Below are positions 47,529 to 59,254 of a stretch of 64,000 nt of DNA, piece after piece. Under the pieces are notes generated by a model, which saw only the letters and a program-made list of their open reading frames with translations, made no database searches and had not been told where the DNA came from. The stretch covers positions 230,128,794 through 230,192,793 of the forward strand of contig NC_080540.1 of the NCBI RefSeq assembly GCF_028640845.1. The letters are read 5' to 3'. A program made the translations under genes and the position numbers. How positions within the stretch are numbered: the stretch's first letter is position 1; the number at the start of each line of letters is the position of its first letter. The DNA comes from Ahaetulla prasina (Eukaryota; Chordata; Lepidosauria; Squamata; Colubridae).

Positions 47529-48487
47529 ATAGAATAGAATAGAATAGAATAGAATTTTTTTTAAATTTTTTTTTATTGGCCAAGTGTGATTGGACACACA
47601 AGGAATTTGTCTTGGTGCATATGCTCTCAGTGTACATAAAAGAAAAGATACGTTCATCAAGGTACAACATTTACAACACAATTGATGATCAATATATCAA
47701 TATAAATCATAAGGATTGCCAGCAACAAGTTATAGTCATACAGTCATAAGTGGAAAGAGATTGGTGATGGGAACTATGAAACGATTAATAGTAGTGCAGA
47801 TTCAGTAAATAGTCTGACAGTGTTGAGGGAATTATTTGTTTAGCAGAGTGATGGCCTTCGGGAAAAAACTGTTCTTGTGTCTAGTTGTTCTGGTGTGCAG
47901 TGCTCTATAGCGTCGTTTTGAGGGTAGGAGTTGAAACAGTTTATGTCCAGGATGCGAGGGATCTGCAAATATTTTCACGGCCCTCTTCTTGATTCGTGCA
48001 GTATACAGGTCCTCAATGGAAGGCAGGTTGGTAGCAATTATTTTTTCTGCAGTTCTAATTATCCTCTGAAGTCTGTGTTTTTCTTGTTGGGTTGCAGAAC
48101 CGAACCAGACAGTTATAGAGGTGCAAATGACAGACTCAATAATTCCTCTGTAGAATTGGATCAGCAGCTCCTTGGGCAGTTTGAGCTTACTGAGTTGGCG
48201 CAGAAAGAACATTCTTTGTTGTCCTTTTTTAATGATGTTTTTGATGTTAGCTGTCCATTTGAGATCTTGCGATATGATAGAACCCAGAAATTTGAAGGTT
48301 TCTACTGTTGATACTGTGTTGTCAAGTATTGTGAGAGGTGGAAGTATGGAAGGGTTTTTCCTAAAGTCTACCACCATTTCTACGGTTTTGAGTGTGTTCA
48401 GTTCCAGATTGTTTTGGTTGCACCACAAGGCTAGTCGTTCGACCTCTCGTCTATATGCGGATTCGTCATTGTCTCGAATGAGACCAT
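47529..48487 (-). mobile_element. Rex1/Babar-like LINE 3' part nested in CR1
   Basis: A minus-strand element with an (ATTCT)n tail at its 3' end (47528-47560) and about 200 codons of ORF2 C-terminus open at 47832-48428. Typical blocks are TFKFLGSIISQDLKW, a PSHPGHKLFQLLPSKRRYR segment and a final KAITLLN. The long open frame suggests a recent insertion. It is 5'-truncated, so the catalytic domain is missing. The clade name is from memory. Confidence 0.75.
47832..48428 (-). pseudogene. Rex1-like ORF2 C-terminal fragment
   Basis: 198 open codons covering the region after the reverse-transcriptase catalytic motifs. Sequence upstream (to about 48,480) continues the same protein (DESAYRREVERLALW). 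No start or catalytic core exists, so it is not a functional gene. Confidence 0.7.
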
Positions 48488-48628
48488 GACCTACAAGGTC
48501 CCTTCCAGCTCTGTTATTCTTAGTGATTTGCCCTAAGTTAACCAGGAACTGAATTTCCAGGGCTGAGGGTGGTCTTGAGATGGGCCAATCTACTCAAGTC
48601 ATTTAACCCTAATATCACAGTGCTTTTA

Positions 48629-48944
48629 CAGGTAATCCACACTGAGTGACTATCTCATTTAGTGACCATCCAAAATTAAAATGGTGCTAAAAAAACCCTT
48701 AGCAACAGTCCTTGTATTTACAGCCTTTGCTGCTCTCTGCCCTTACTTTCACTTGCTTGTTTACCCTGTACCAAGATGTCCTCAAAGAGAAACAAACCAA
48801 TTTCAGTCAAAGGAGGTAGCAAGAAGCAAATGAAAAGGGAAGTAAAATTATAAAAGCAAGTGTGGTCATGTGATTTTCACTTAGTGGCTACTTCGCTTAA
48901 TGACTTCCGGGTCCCAGTTGTGATCACTACACAAGGACTACCTC
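48629..48944 (+). mobile_element. TA-flanked MITE, short-type/rearranged
   Basis: Starts CAGGTAATCC after TA and ends AAGGACTACCTC before TA. The centre differs from the long form and resembles the 20154-20365 copy. Confidence 0.55.
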
Positions 48945-49218
48945 TACTTGCTTCACACACACAAAAAAAATGCAATTGGGACATGCTGGTTCTGAGGCCA
49001 GTAGTTGATGCCACTCGATGAACAATACAGTATTATATATGGTGAGATATCATTGCTTTGTTTAGATGCAAAAAAATCTCAGCTCTGCTTTGGAGCTCAT
49101 TGAGGATTTTTTTTTGGCAAGTTACTTAAACTAAGTCTTTTCATATGTAGGCCAATCAACATTAGTGACAGAGCATTTTCTAAAGTCATGCAGCTTTCAC
49201 TGGTCAAATATATTAGTG
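48945..49218. other. Unassigned DNA
   Basis: No recognised feature. Confidence 0.3.
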
Positions 49219-49345
49219 CAGTTGTCCCAACCTTTCTGGCACCAGTTTCAGAAGAAAAATGGTTTTCCATAGACCAGGGTGGTGATGATGGTTTCGTGTA
49301 CAACCTAGTTCTTACACATCTAAGCCCAGGGGTGGGGGACTCCTG
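49219..49345. mobile_element. hAT-type MITE (CAGTGGCCCCCAACC family)
   Basis: Ends CAGTTGTCCCAACC and GGTGGGGGACTCCTG. The flanks tattagtg and tattagag match at 7 of 8 positions. Confidence 0.7.
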
Positions 49346-49413
49346 TATTAGAGGATATGAGAACAGACTCTTTATAAAATCAGAGATGAGGAATGCTGAA
49401 GTTCCATTGTAGT

Positions 49414-49614
49414 CCCAAAGGTGCTTTTTCAAGAGGCAACTGGACTTGTTCTGTTTTTTTCTTTGAAGATGTTTCACTTCTCATCCAGGAAGCTTCTTCA
49501 GTTCTTCTTGGATGAGAAGTAAAACATCTTCAAAGAAAAAACAAAGTCCAGCTGCCTCTTGAAAAAGCGCCTTTGGAACAACCATGACCTGGATGACTGA
49601 GAATCTCCATAGAC
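49414..49614. mobile_element. 201-bp palindromic element with 15-bp target duplication
   Basis: Arms of about 75-80 bp (49414-49490 and 49502-49577) fold back on each other. An unpaired tail follows to 49614 (accatgacctggatgactga). Exact 15-bp duplications (aagttccattgtagt) lie at 49399-49413 and 49615-49629. Such a long duplication fits LINE-type target-primed insertion better than a cut-and-paste element. Confidence 0.75.
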
Positions 49615-49629
49615 AAGTTCCATTGTAGT

Positions 49630-50586
49630 GATAAATGATAAATAGGGATTGCCAGTGTATGACACAATGATATTTTTTGAAGAAAAAGAAATTCCACATG
49701 TGCCAAAAATATATAGCATTATTTAGAGAATAACCTAGAATAAAATTCACCAAACCAGTGCTCTCCGGATGTGTTGGGTTTGCAATTCCCAGAATTCCCA
49801 GCTGAAAGTACCAGAGAATTATGGGAGGTCTGGTCACCAGGAGCATATTACCTTACTTAATTTTAGAAGAGATTTTGCGAGTGGGGTCATGGACACATAT
49901 CCATTACTCATGTCTTATGCTATGTTTTCTTTAGATGCCCTCCAGGTGTGCGGTCAATTCATCAGCTACTGTGAGAATTCTGAAAATTTAGGAAACAAAT
50001 TTAGAGGAGTACTGGGGGGGGCGGGGAAAAAGTAATTTCATTGTATTCAGAAGCATCCACAATGACTTGGGATGGGGGAGACTCAGGGTGATTGGGATGA
50101 TGGGTACAACTGCATGATCAAATCCCCTCTTTGAACATATATCAACATATACATATTTAGAAAGGGATGGGGCTTTGACCCATGGTATGTTCAGGCAGTT
50201 TGGACACCATCCCCATTGTGGACATCTCTAAATGTATTTGTGAAGTTTCTTGATTGCATACAGCCTAAATTCCTCACACTGAAATGGAAAGCAGAACTTC
50301 TGACTAGTGATGCCAAATAAAAATGACCCTTTACTGCTTAGGCCTTTCAGTCAGTATTCGATGTAGTTCACTAAATGGTTCAATAACAAATAGGATTGAA
50401 ATGTTAAGGGTGAAAATGTTGGCTAGTGAAAATCTTCCTTAACAGAGCTATGAGCTGACATTTTACTCATTAACATTGATTCCTCACTTGATCTGCTATT
50501 TGGACAAAATGGGAAACCATGGTTAATTAGAGAGATGTTTGTTTTTTTCTTTAATCATGCAAAAAATAATAATAATGAAGGGACTA
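49630..50586. other. Unassigned DNA
   Basis: No recognised gene. A hAT-like fragment (ttcccagaattcccagctg) lies near 49,790. Confidence 0.3.
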
Positions 50587-50971
50587 CAGGCAATCGTTGG
50601 CTTACAACCAAATTGAACCCCAAATTTCCTTTTCTAAGCAAGGTCGTTGTTAAATGATTTTATGCCTCATGTTCTTTTTGCCACAGTTATTAGATGAATC
50701 ACTGCAATCATTAAGGGAATTGTGTGGTAGTTATGCAAATCTGGCTTCCCTCCATTGACTTTGCTTGTCAGAAGCTGTAAGGTTACAGATGTTGATCACA
50801 TGACTCCGAGACAGTGCAACTGTCACAAATTGCCAAGCGCTCAAATTTTGATCATGTGACCATAGGGATCCTGCAACGGTTGCAAGTGTGAAAAACGGTC
50901 ATAAGTCACTCTTTTCAGTGTTGCTATAACTTCGAACAGTCACTGAATAGTTGTAAATCGAAGAATACCTG
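50587..50971 (-). mobile_element. TA-flanked MITE, long form
   Basis: Starts CAGGCAATCGTTGGC after TA and ends CGAAGAATACCTG. Moderately diverged. Confidence 0.7.
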
Positions 50972-52941
50972 TGTGTGCCATTCGTACCTGTGTTGCAGAG
51001 AACCATCAGGAAGATACACTTCTCATAAAATGAGGCAAAATATTGACACATCTGGATTTTATCCTACACTGTTCACTTGATAGTTTTGTAGCATCTTCCT
51101 CTTTTAGAACATTGTTATTAATTAGCTCTACTTTCTGGAGAACTGGCACAAAATCCAATGAGACGTGCAATCTATTGTGGCCTCTTAAGCAATCAACAGC
51201 AAAATGGCAAAAGTGTCATTTGCCCTCCTGTGTTTACTTGGAATTTAGAGCCACATTTATAGTGGAACAGTCTTAATTAATTCAACATTGTGCATCCTTG
51301 TAAAAAAAAATACTAAGAAATAACAGCCACATCTCTTGTGTTGGCATTTTTGTTGCAAATGTCATGAAAACATGACAGAAAATACAGTAAATTGAATTAA
51401 AATACAATAAATTGAATTACAAATTCTCAGTATTTGAGAAAAGTCATAATGAATTTGACAGATAACTGCAAGTATATATACAAGTTCTTCTAGAATTCTT
51501 CCTTGTGCAGCTATTATTAGTGGTTTACCCTTTGATCTTTCCCCTTTGACCTTTCCGAAAATTTACAAATGTTGAATTAGCTATTTTTATTGATAATGGC
51601 AATACCTCCTATTGGTATGTTCCTCTGTCCTGAATAGTCCACAGCAAAAATTTAAAGTCTGTACAAAAACATAAAAGTTTTGATGGAATTCAATAGGCCA
51701 GCTCATCTTTGCCTTTACTAGTCGCCAAGCTCGTTATTCAAACTCTTTTTTTTTGCAATTATGGAATATTGTTTATCATAGATTTTTCTTTCTCTGACAG
51801 GACAGTTCTGGTTCTCCTATGAAACAATTTAATAGATGTTGCCATTTAAAGGTTAAGCAATTTTCCAAAATTCTGATTTCTGATTCCACCCTGCAATAAT
51901 CTGGATGGCCGCTAGATAGCAGCATCTATATAAATGTTTCATAGTACTACTGCACACTGGTTCTTGCTGTGATAGAAAAAATGACCTCGTATATTAAATC
52001 GATAGTCCTGTGGTGAAATATTAAGGGGAAAAATATTGGACATCAATTGCTATTCTTACATTGTCACATGATGGAGCTGCATGGACGGCAGTACAGGATG
52101 TCCCCATGTGCACTTTAAGAACCCACTGTGGGAACAGGGTAATTTGTGCAAACACAATTTCTTCCCATCTCTGGGATGAGAAAGTGGAGCCAAACAGCTG
52201 AGTGGATGAGGTTAGCTCTAGGAAGACCATAAATGGAGCCTTGAAGGCAAGTTCCTCTCATATGTCTTTTATAGAACATTCAGAAATGATATGGTTTCTA
52301 CGCTTTAGAAAAAGTGTGAGAAAATTTGGACCAACATTTCAAAATAAAGGTTCTGCCAAATGTGAACAATACGTTTTGAGATAATAACTTTGGAGTCATG
52401 GAAAGCTGTTTTTCAGGACAGGTCCTGTCTTGGGCCTTCTTCAAACTAGCAAAGCCTGACTGTTTAACTGGGTGTGTTTCTGGTGAGGAAACCACAGGCC
52501 ATTCAGTTGAATTTTGGCATCTGCCTTTCCATTTTGCATCATGAGCTTTGTTTTGTAAATATGCTGGATTAGTTCCAAGGATGCTAGATGCACACTACTC
52601 AGAGTCTTTCTTTTCAAGATCTTTGAATGTTTATGTTAAATAATCACTCAGCAAAAGACATCAGGGTTCAGGTTTGTTGCAGAATAAAATGCTCAGCTTC
52701 ACTCAAATTTATTTGGCTGTTACCGCTGCGAGATCAGTGCACATTAGTGATATGCCATCTGCATCAGGGCAAATATTGGGAGTGTGTAAGTGTTGCCCCA
52801 GGGGGAAAAAATGTATCAGTTTGAAGAGTGCCAAGTTTTCTTATTAGAAATAATTTTAAAATAAGAAAAACATGAGCAAGACTCTTAATCATTGCATTTG
52901 TGGATTCTGGGAGGACTTTGTGGCTTTGGGTTATAGGTAAT
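50972..52941. other. Unassigned DNA
   Basis: About 2 kb without a recognised transposon, RNA gene or exon. Confidence 0.35.
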
Positions 52942-53144
52942 CAGTGGTGGTTTATTATCGGCTCGGTCTGGATCTTGTTAACTGGTAGTAATGGCGGTGG
53001 GAGGCTCCACCCACCCACCAGGATGTCATCATGTACGCTCTGCGCATGCACAGAAGCTTCTGCCATGTACAGAAGTGCTGTGAGTTGCGCACATGCACGG
53101 TCCCATTGCAAACTGGTAGCGAAGGTAAGTGGAACCCACCCCTG
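52942..53144. mobile_element. hAT-type MITE (CAGTGGTG family)
   Basis: Starts CAGTGGTGGTTTATTATCGG and ends GGAACCCACCCCTG. It shares gcgcatgcacag-type core sequence with 5172-5352. No clear duplication; it abuts a TA-type MITE. Confidence 0.6.
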
Positions 53145-53312
53145 TAGTCTTTGGTTATGATTGCCCTGTTTAGTGACCATTCAAACATGTCAGCACTGCA
53201 AAAGTAGCTTTATGATTGATTGTCTTGAATTTACATCCATTGCAGCAACGACTGTGTCATTTAGCAATGGAGTTGCCATTCACAATTGCAGTTGTTAAGT
53301 GAGGACTGCTTG
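53145..53312 (+). mobile_element. TA-type MITE, short form
   Basis: Family landmarks are tttagtgaccattca and the end gttaagtgaggactgcttg. The left end merges with the adjacent hAT element. Confidence 0.55.
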
Positions 53313-53402
53313 TATTTTCTACATAGCTACTTTTCATAAAAAGTTCATAGAACATTATTTTAAAATTTAGATAGGTAGGAAAGTTGTGTATGTGTGTGTC
53401 TA

Positions 53403-53890
53403 CCATATTTTTTTTGGAGTATAAGACACACTTTCCCCCCCAAAAAAAGAGGGTGAAAATCCGGGTGCGTCTTATACTCCAAATGTAGCCCACACAGCTC
53501 TCAAAAGGAAGTTTCAGAGGCTGAAAGAAGCTTCAGAAAAGAAGCCCGCAAACAGAGCTTCAGAGAAAAAGCCCCCAAATAGAGCTTCAGAAAAGAAGCT
53601 CCCAAACAGAGCTTCAGAGGCTTTTTTTCTGAAGTTCTGTTTTGGAGGCTTTCAGAGGCAGAAAAAAGTTTTTTCTGAAATGGAGTTTCAGAGGCAGGAA
53701 AAAAAAGCCAAAAAAACCAAGGCACAGAGCTCACAACCAAGATGTTGCTAAAATTCACCTCTGGGAACAGCTGATTGGGGGTATTCCGGGAGGCCAATCC
53801 ACCTGCCAATCAGTTTTTTTCTTATTTTCCTCCCCAAAAACTAAGGTGCGTCTTATACTCCATTGGGTCTTATACTCCAAAAAATACAGT
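53403..53890. mobile_element. TA-flanked MITE with TATAAGA-type ends and minisatellite
   Basis: A relative of 16226-16638. The left end is CCATATTTTTTTTGGAG after TA, and the right end carries cttatactccaaaaaatac. The centre holds about four tandem units of roughly 36-40 bp (aaacagagcttcaga core) at 53,515-53,620. Confidence 0.65.
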
Positions 53891-54556
53891 GTATATATGT
53901 ACATTCACACATGTGGTATAAGCATACATACATACATAGATACACACACACACACACACGCACGTTAAAAAACCATGGCAAGGTGCAAACTTGTCTAGCA
54001 GCCAGCTAAGTTTCATTAGAAGAATTGGTCCTTCATAGATGTCATTGATGTATATGGAATAGCCAAGAATGATGAACCTGCACAATTCTCACATAAAAAG
54101 CTTATTACAGCATAATATGAGCCGGACAGCCATAAGATGAACGAGATGTAGTGTGTATAATCGGCCAAAAAAGCTCTGGAGTATCAGATCTATTTGGATA
54201 CGGATTACAATTAGAACCATACAGGAAGCTACTAATGTACCCAGTGGATTCTGTTTCACAGCCTAATAATTCCTGAACTCTCCAGGCTACTTCCAATTTT
54301 AGCTTGGGAAATCTTCAAAAACAATGCAAAGAATCATGGCTGGGAATGGGAAAGGAGAATGCCTAGCCATCCCCACAAAAATGCTTGGTAAAGATTTTGA
54401 GTAACTTGTCATGATGTATATTTAATACATGAATCCTGGATGGATATAACACTAGTTATAAAAGCACTGTAAAAAACATAACCATCTTTGGACCAGAGTT
54501 GCGATATTGAAAGAGATTTAAGTCAGGTGAATGTGGATCCCAGATAAAATATAATA
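53891..54556. other. Unassigned DNA with CA run
   Basis: A CACACA run lies at about 53942-53960; otherwise nothing recognised. Confidence 0.3.
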
Positions 54557-54894
54557 TAGGTAGTCCTCGTTTTACAACAGTTCACTTAGTAAACGGTCAG
54601 AGTTACAATGGCGCTGAAAAAAGTGAGGTATGACTATTTTTCACACAACTTGCAGCATCCCTATGCTCACGTGATCAAAATTCAGACAATTGGCAACTGG
54701 TTCATATTTATGATGGTTGCAATGTCCTGGGGTCATGTGATCACCTTTTGTGACAAACAAAGTCAATGGGGAAGGCAGATTCACTTAACTGTGGCAAGAA
54801 AAGTCATAAAATGGGACAAAACTCACTTAACAAATGTTTCATTTAGCAACATAAATTTTGGACTCAATTGTTGTCATAAATTGAAGACTACCTG
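54557..54894 (+). mobile_element. TA-type MITE, long form
   Basis: Starts near TAGGTAGTCCTCG and ends GAAGACTACCTG before TA. Its right end overlaps the target duplication of the next insertion. Confidence 0.7.
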
Positions 54895-54907
54895 TATGTC
54901 AATATGT

Positions 54908-55913
54908 ATGTCAATGGGCGGGATCCTACTGGTTGAACAAGCGGTTCACTGTGCGCACGTGTGCAGTTTCCTTATTGAACTTCTGTGTTGTAAACAAGGA
55001 AAGGAGCAAGGAAAACAGCTGAAAAGGGCCAATTCAATCTGCCGCCCCTGATCAACTGTGCTTCGGAAGCAGAAATAAAGGTCAGTATAAGTGGGTGGGT
55101 GGGGCCACTTTCACAGCAACAGAAAACCAGTTCGCTCTTGGCAGGAAGTGGGGAACTACCGGTTCGTCCGAATTGGTCCGAACTGGTAGAATTTATTTAT
55201 TTATTTATTATTTATTAATCAAATTTCTAGACCGCCCTTCTCCCGAAGGACTCAGGGCGGTGTACAGCCATATTAAAATACATAGATAGACAATGAATTT
55301 AAAATAATTTTAAAATGAAATATTTAGCCGGCCAATTGAACTAAAAATAATAAAACCAATTAAAATCAGTATAAAATTTAAAATTTAAAATTTAAAAGCT
55401 AAAAAATCTAATCCAGTCCTGCGCACCTGAATAAGTGTGTTTTAAGTTCACGACGGAAGGTTCTAAGGTCCGAGAGTTGGCGAAGTCCTGGGGGGAGCTC
55501 GTTCCAGAGGGCGGGAGCCCCCGCAGAGAAGGCCCTTCCCCTGGGTGTCGCCAGACGACACTGCCTAGCTGACGGCACCCTGAGGAGTCCCTCTCTGTGA
55601 GAGCGCACGGGTCGGTGAGAGGTATTCGTAGCAGAAGGCGGTCCCAGAATAGCCCGGCCCTATGCCATGGAGCGCTTTAAAGGTGATCACCAACACCTTG
55701 AAGCGCACCCGGAAGGCCACAGGTAGCCAGTGCAGTCTGCGCAGGATAGGTGTCACCCGGGAGCCACGAGGGGCTCCTTCTATCACCCGCACAGCCGCAT
55801 TCTGGACTAACTGCAGTCTCCGGATGCCCTTCAAGGGGAGCCCCATGTAGAGAGCATTGCAGTAATCTAGGCGAGACGTCACGAGGGCGTGAGTGACCGT
55901 GCATAGGGCATCT
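54908..55913 (-). mobile_element. L2-like LINE insertion carrying 3' flanking hAT sequence
   Basis: An insertion of about 1 kb bounded by exact 16-bp duplications (ctgtatgtcaatatgt) at 54892-54907 and 55914-55929. Minus strand: the 5' end is a truncated ORF2 C-terminus (about 55910-55400, with LDYCNALYMGLPL, RRLHWLPVAFRV and AFSAGAPALWNELPPGLRQL blocks). Then come a 3' UTR, the CCGCCCT...AGGGCGG hairpin and a TAAA-type tail (55185-55250). Beyond the tail the same insertion continues into a CAGTGGTG-type hAT piece (54908-55184). Confidence 0.75.
55408..55910 (-). pseudogene. L2-like ORF2 C-terminal fragment
   Basis: Two overlapping open frames (55565-55954 and 55408-55608) together give the end of an L2-type reverse-transcriptase polyprotein, finishing KTHLFRCAGLD. 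One frameshift separates them. The catalytic motifs are absent because of 5' truncation. High GC suggests limited decay. Confidence 0.7.
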
Positions 55914-55929
55914 CTGTATGTCAATATGT

Positions 55930-56254
55930 TTAGCGGAGAAGGAATGGGCACCATTATAAATCTTGCTTGAAGCTAGGCACCTGACATCAACCTTTCAAGT
56001 GGTTTTAGTCTGGCAATTACCATTTTGACAGTTATTCTGTCTGAGCTTACCAGCTGCTGAAGCAGAGTAGGACCTTCAAGGAAAGTATTGTATAAGTTGT
56101 AGGAACTGTGGGTTAGTGACTGCTGGCATAGGGCTGGCTTTAAATTGTGAGTTGCAGGGATTCTGGATCTCTCTTGGGACTGGTTTGGAGGAGTGTGTTT
56201 CCCGGATGTTTGATTATGTGCCATCAAATTGCTGTTGAATCTTAATAACCCCCA
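55930..56254. other. Unassigned DNA, possibly decayed BovB
   Basis: No clear feature; it adjoins recognisable BovB sequence on the right. Confidence 0.3.
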
Positions 56255-56775
56255 CAGAACCCCACTAACCTGGTCTCTGAGGTCTTCCAACAATGCATCC
56301 ATTGCCACTACAACTGAGTCCCTCCACCTTATTGCTGGTTGTCCTCCCAGCATTAGAGCCTTCTCCAGAGAGCTAAGTCTTTGCATAATGTGTCCGAAGT
56401 AAGACAGCACTAGCAATAGCATTTAGACTTATATACCGCTTCACAGGGCTTTACAGCCCTCTCTAAGCAGTTTGCAGAGTCAGCGTATTACCCCCAACAA
56501 TCTGGGTCCTCATTTTATCCAGCTTGGAAGGATGGAAGGCTGAGTCAATCTTGAGCCTGGTGAGATTCGAACTGCCAAATTGCAGGCAGCTGGCGTTCAG
56601 CAGAAGTAGCCTGCAGTACTGCACTCTAACCACTGCGCCACCGTGGTTCTTAAGATAATTTGGTTATTTGTGCCTAAAGTGAGAATTCTGGGTTGATTTG
56701 CTTGATGATACATTTGTTTGTTTTCTTGGCTGTCCATGGTATTCTCAGAAGTATTCTCCAACATCAAAGAGTTTT
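56255..56775 (-). mobile_element. RTE-BovB-like LINE fragment split by a SINE
   Basis: The minus strand encodes YFGHIMQRLSSLEKALMLGG and a WRDSVVVAMDALLEDLRDQV stretch at 56255-56410. Related coding resumes at 56649-56775 after the SINE. Frames are broken. Confidence 0.65.
56408..56648 (-). mobile_element. Sauria-type tRNA SINE with BovB-like 3' tail
   Basis: Minus strand. The tRNA-like head (complement of actgcgccaccgtggt) is at the right. The body shares the complement of caatctgggtcctcatttta with 17404-17687. The 3' end is a gctgtaaagccctgtgaagc segment and a GCTATTGCTAG tail. The flanks taagaca/taagata may be a decayed duplication. Confidence 0.75.
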
Positions 56776-57169
56776 TTAAAACTTTTGCCTGAAGAAAATT
56801 TTTATCTTGTTCAAATTTTCCCCCAATTAATGTTGATACTATAATAATTCACCCTTAAGGAATTTCTGTACAACTAAAGACAAGGATGCAAGCTGACTAG
56901 TAGCAAGAGTTCCTAGGACAGCTGAAGTTCAAAGCAAGGCAAGAGATTCAGCTAAAAAAGAGGCTCAGAGCAGCTCCCTGCACGGCAGCTACACTGGAAA
57001 TGAAATTGAAAGGCTGTGGAATTAATCTAGAAATAGCACAAACACCAGGACCATAATCCAAATATTTTTCCATTGAATTTCAAAAAGAAATTGGGTAGAT
57101 GGATCCTTGTATTTTTATACATGTATTTACACAACTCATGTTATTTTAATCTTAAGACTAAGAAGCTTG
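56776..57169. other. Unassigned DNA
   Basis: No recognised feature. Confidence 0.3.
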
Positions 57170-57611
57170 CAACTACCTCGACCTACGACCACAATGGATC
57201 CCAAAATTTCTGTTGTTAAGTGAGACATTTATTAAGCAATTTTTATACCATTTTATGACATTGTTAAGTGAGTTTTTGTCCCATTTTATGATTTTTCTTC
57301 TCATAGTTGTTAAGTGAATCATTGTAGTTGCTAGTAACAGTGCTACTAACAGTGTTACTAATACTGTTGTTAAGCGACTCTGGCTTCCCCATTGACTTTG
57401 CTTGTCAGAAGGTCACAAAAGGGGATCACATGACCCCGGGACACAGCAACGGTCATAAACATGAACCAATTGTTAAGCATGTGAATTTTGATCACATGGT
57501 TATAGGGATGCCTCAAAGCTCGTAACTATGAAAAATGCTCATAAGTCACTTTTTTTAGTGCTGTTGTAACTTTGAATGGTCACTAATTGTTGTCAGTTGA
57601 GGAGTACCTAT
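57170..57611 (-). mobile_element. TA-type MITE, long form, with small internal duplication
   Basis: Family interior is clear from 57,185 to 57,600 (attgactttgcttgtcagaa). Extra repeats of the gttaagtga and aacagtg units make it longer than other copies. Confidence 0.7.
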
Positions 57612-59222
57612 GTAATAAAATATCAACCAAATTTCCAAACCTACAAATTGGTCTCCAGTATCCCCAAAACAAGAAGGAACAATTAACATAAACCCTCTAA
57701 CAAAAATTGCCAGGTAATATGTTTGTGGTTAGAAAATAGTTATTTTATGAGATCGTGACCTTAAATCTTACTTGGCCCTAATATTTCTTTTGTGCTCCTG
57801 TCATGCCAGAGTATAAGAATTCCCTAATTCATCACAGAGGTTTTACCTAGGATGTCTCTTGTTCTGAGCCTTTTACCAAGACAACTGGTTCTTAATGGCA
57901 AGAAATGAATAATAGCCCTAACATGTTTTACCCAATAACTTCTAAGTCAAATGAACAAATGGCATGAAGTAGGAATATGGGGATACTTCAATTCTGTCAT
58001 GGTTGAAAAACAGTTTCTGGGTTGAGGGGTGGGAAAATAGGTTAAAGGGAATAATAATTTTAGCAACGTTTGACTGTGTTACTACCGCAACAACAACAAA
58101 AAATCATCTCCAAACTCCTTTGGTTTGTGTGCAACATTCAAAACAATAACTCTGCTAAAGCCCTTAGGATAAAAATAAACTCAAAATGAATCCTTCCAGA
58201 GCATTTTAACTATGAAATGTGCAGTCTATGGTCAAATGATGACATGGTAGGTTTGGATTGTGATTTCATCCTTTTAATGCTGTCTGTTGGGATTTATAGC
58301 TTCAAGGGAGGGAGATGCAGCCAAATTTTTTTTACATACCAGGAATTCCATTTTCCATTATTAATCTATTTTCCAACACTGCAGAGTGTCATGTGGTCTT
58401 ATTTTATTTATGGGTTCCAGAAACAATAACATTTCCTGCTTTGAAAAAACAACAACAAAAATGTTACTTGATCAAATTCAACTTATACATGAAAAATTCC
58501 ATCTAGTCCCTGCAGCAAATATACTAAAAAATCATTGTCCTTGTTCTTTACATTATCTAGGGTAATCCGTCACCCTCAAAAGACTGTTCCTATGTCAACA
58601 GCTACAAATAATGCTCAGAAAGTTGGAAATTTCAGGGTTTGATAATCTTATTGTTTGCATTTGGGATTTGATATTACTATGTTTCTTCATGCTGTACATC
58701 TATGTATAGGATCAAGAAAGATGGCAAGTGCTCCTGTGCCCAAGTAAGCAATATTTTAACATGAGCTCATGAATTTTTCCTCCTTTTTCAAATCAAAAAT
58801 CACTTTCATACTCAGAACATAGTTGGGCAGAATTAGACATTTCTGCTGATGCCGATGCAGCTGAATCAACTGCGGTGCAATGTTTTTCTTGAGGATGCCT
58901 TTGTGCGTTAGCACACACTGAATTGCACAATGGGAGAAACCCTGAGAGTGCAAGATACCTTGTGTGTATGGATGCCATGAAAGCCTCTTCACTAAAAATA
59001 TTTACGGTGCATGTACAGACACTTGCTGGAATGCGAGTAGTAAGTAAACCATTAAGAGGGCATGGTTTATTATCAGAATTTGATATATGTGATATTTGAT
59101 CCTATACCACCTGCCCCCCTTCCCTACTGTTTCCATTATCTCTCTCTCTCTCTCTTTCATTTTCTCTTATCTATTCGTATATCATCTATCTTACTATCTC
59201 CATTATCTGTCTGTCTGTCTGA

Positions 59223-59254
<32 letters not shown>

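Larger units (their letters stand above)
40525..48527 (+). mobile_element. CR1 3' end split into four pieces by three insertions
   Basis: The CR1 C-terminal/3' UTR sequence is present in order as 40525-40658, 47090-47169, 47492-47528 and 48488-48527. Joined in order, these follow the same path as the intact CR1 at about 9880-10150. The gaps are filled by a class II provirus, a hAT MITE and a Rex1-like LINE. CR1 is thus the oldest element here. Confidence 0.8.
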
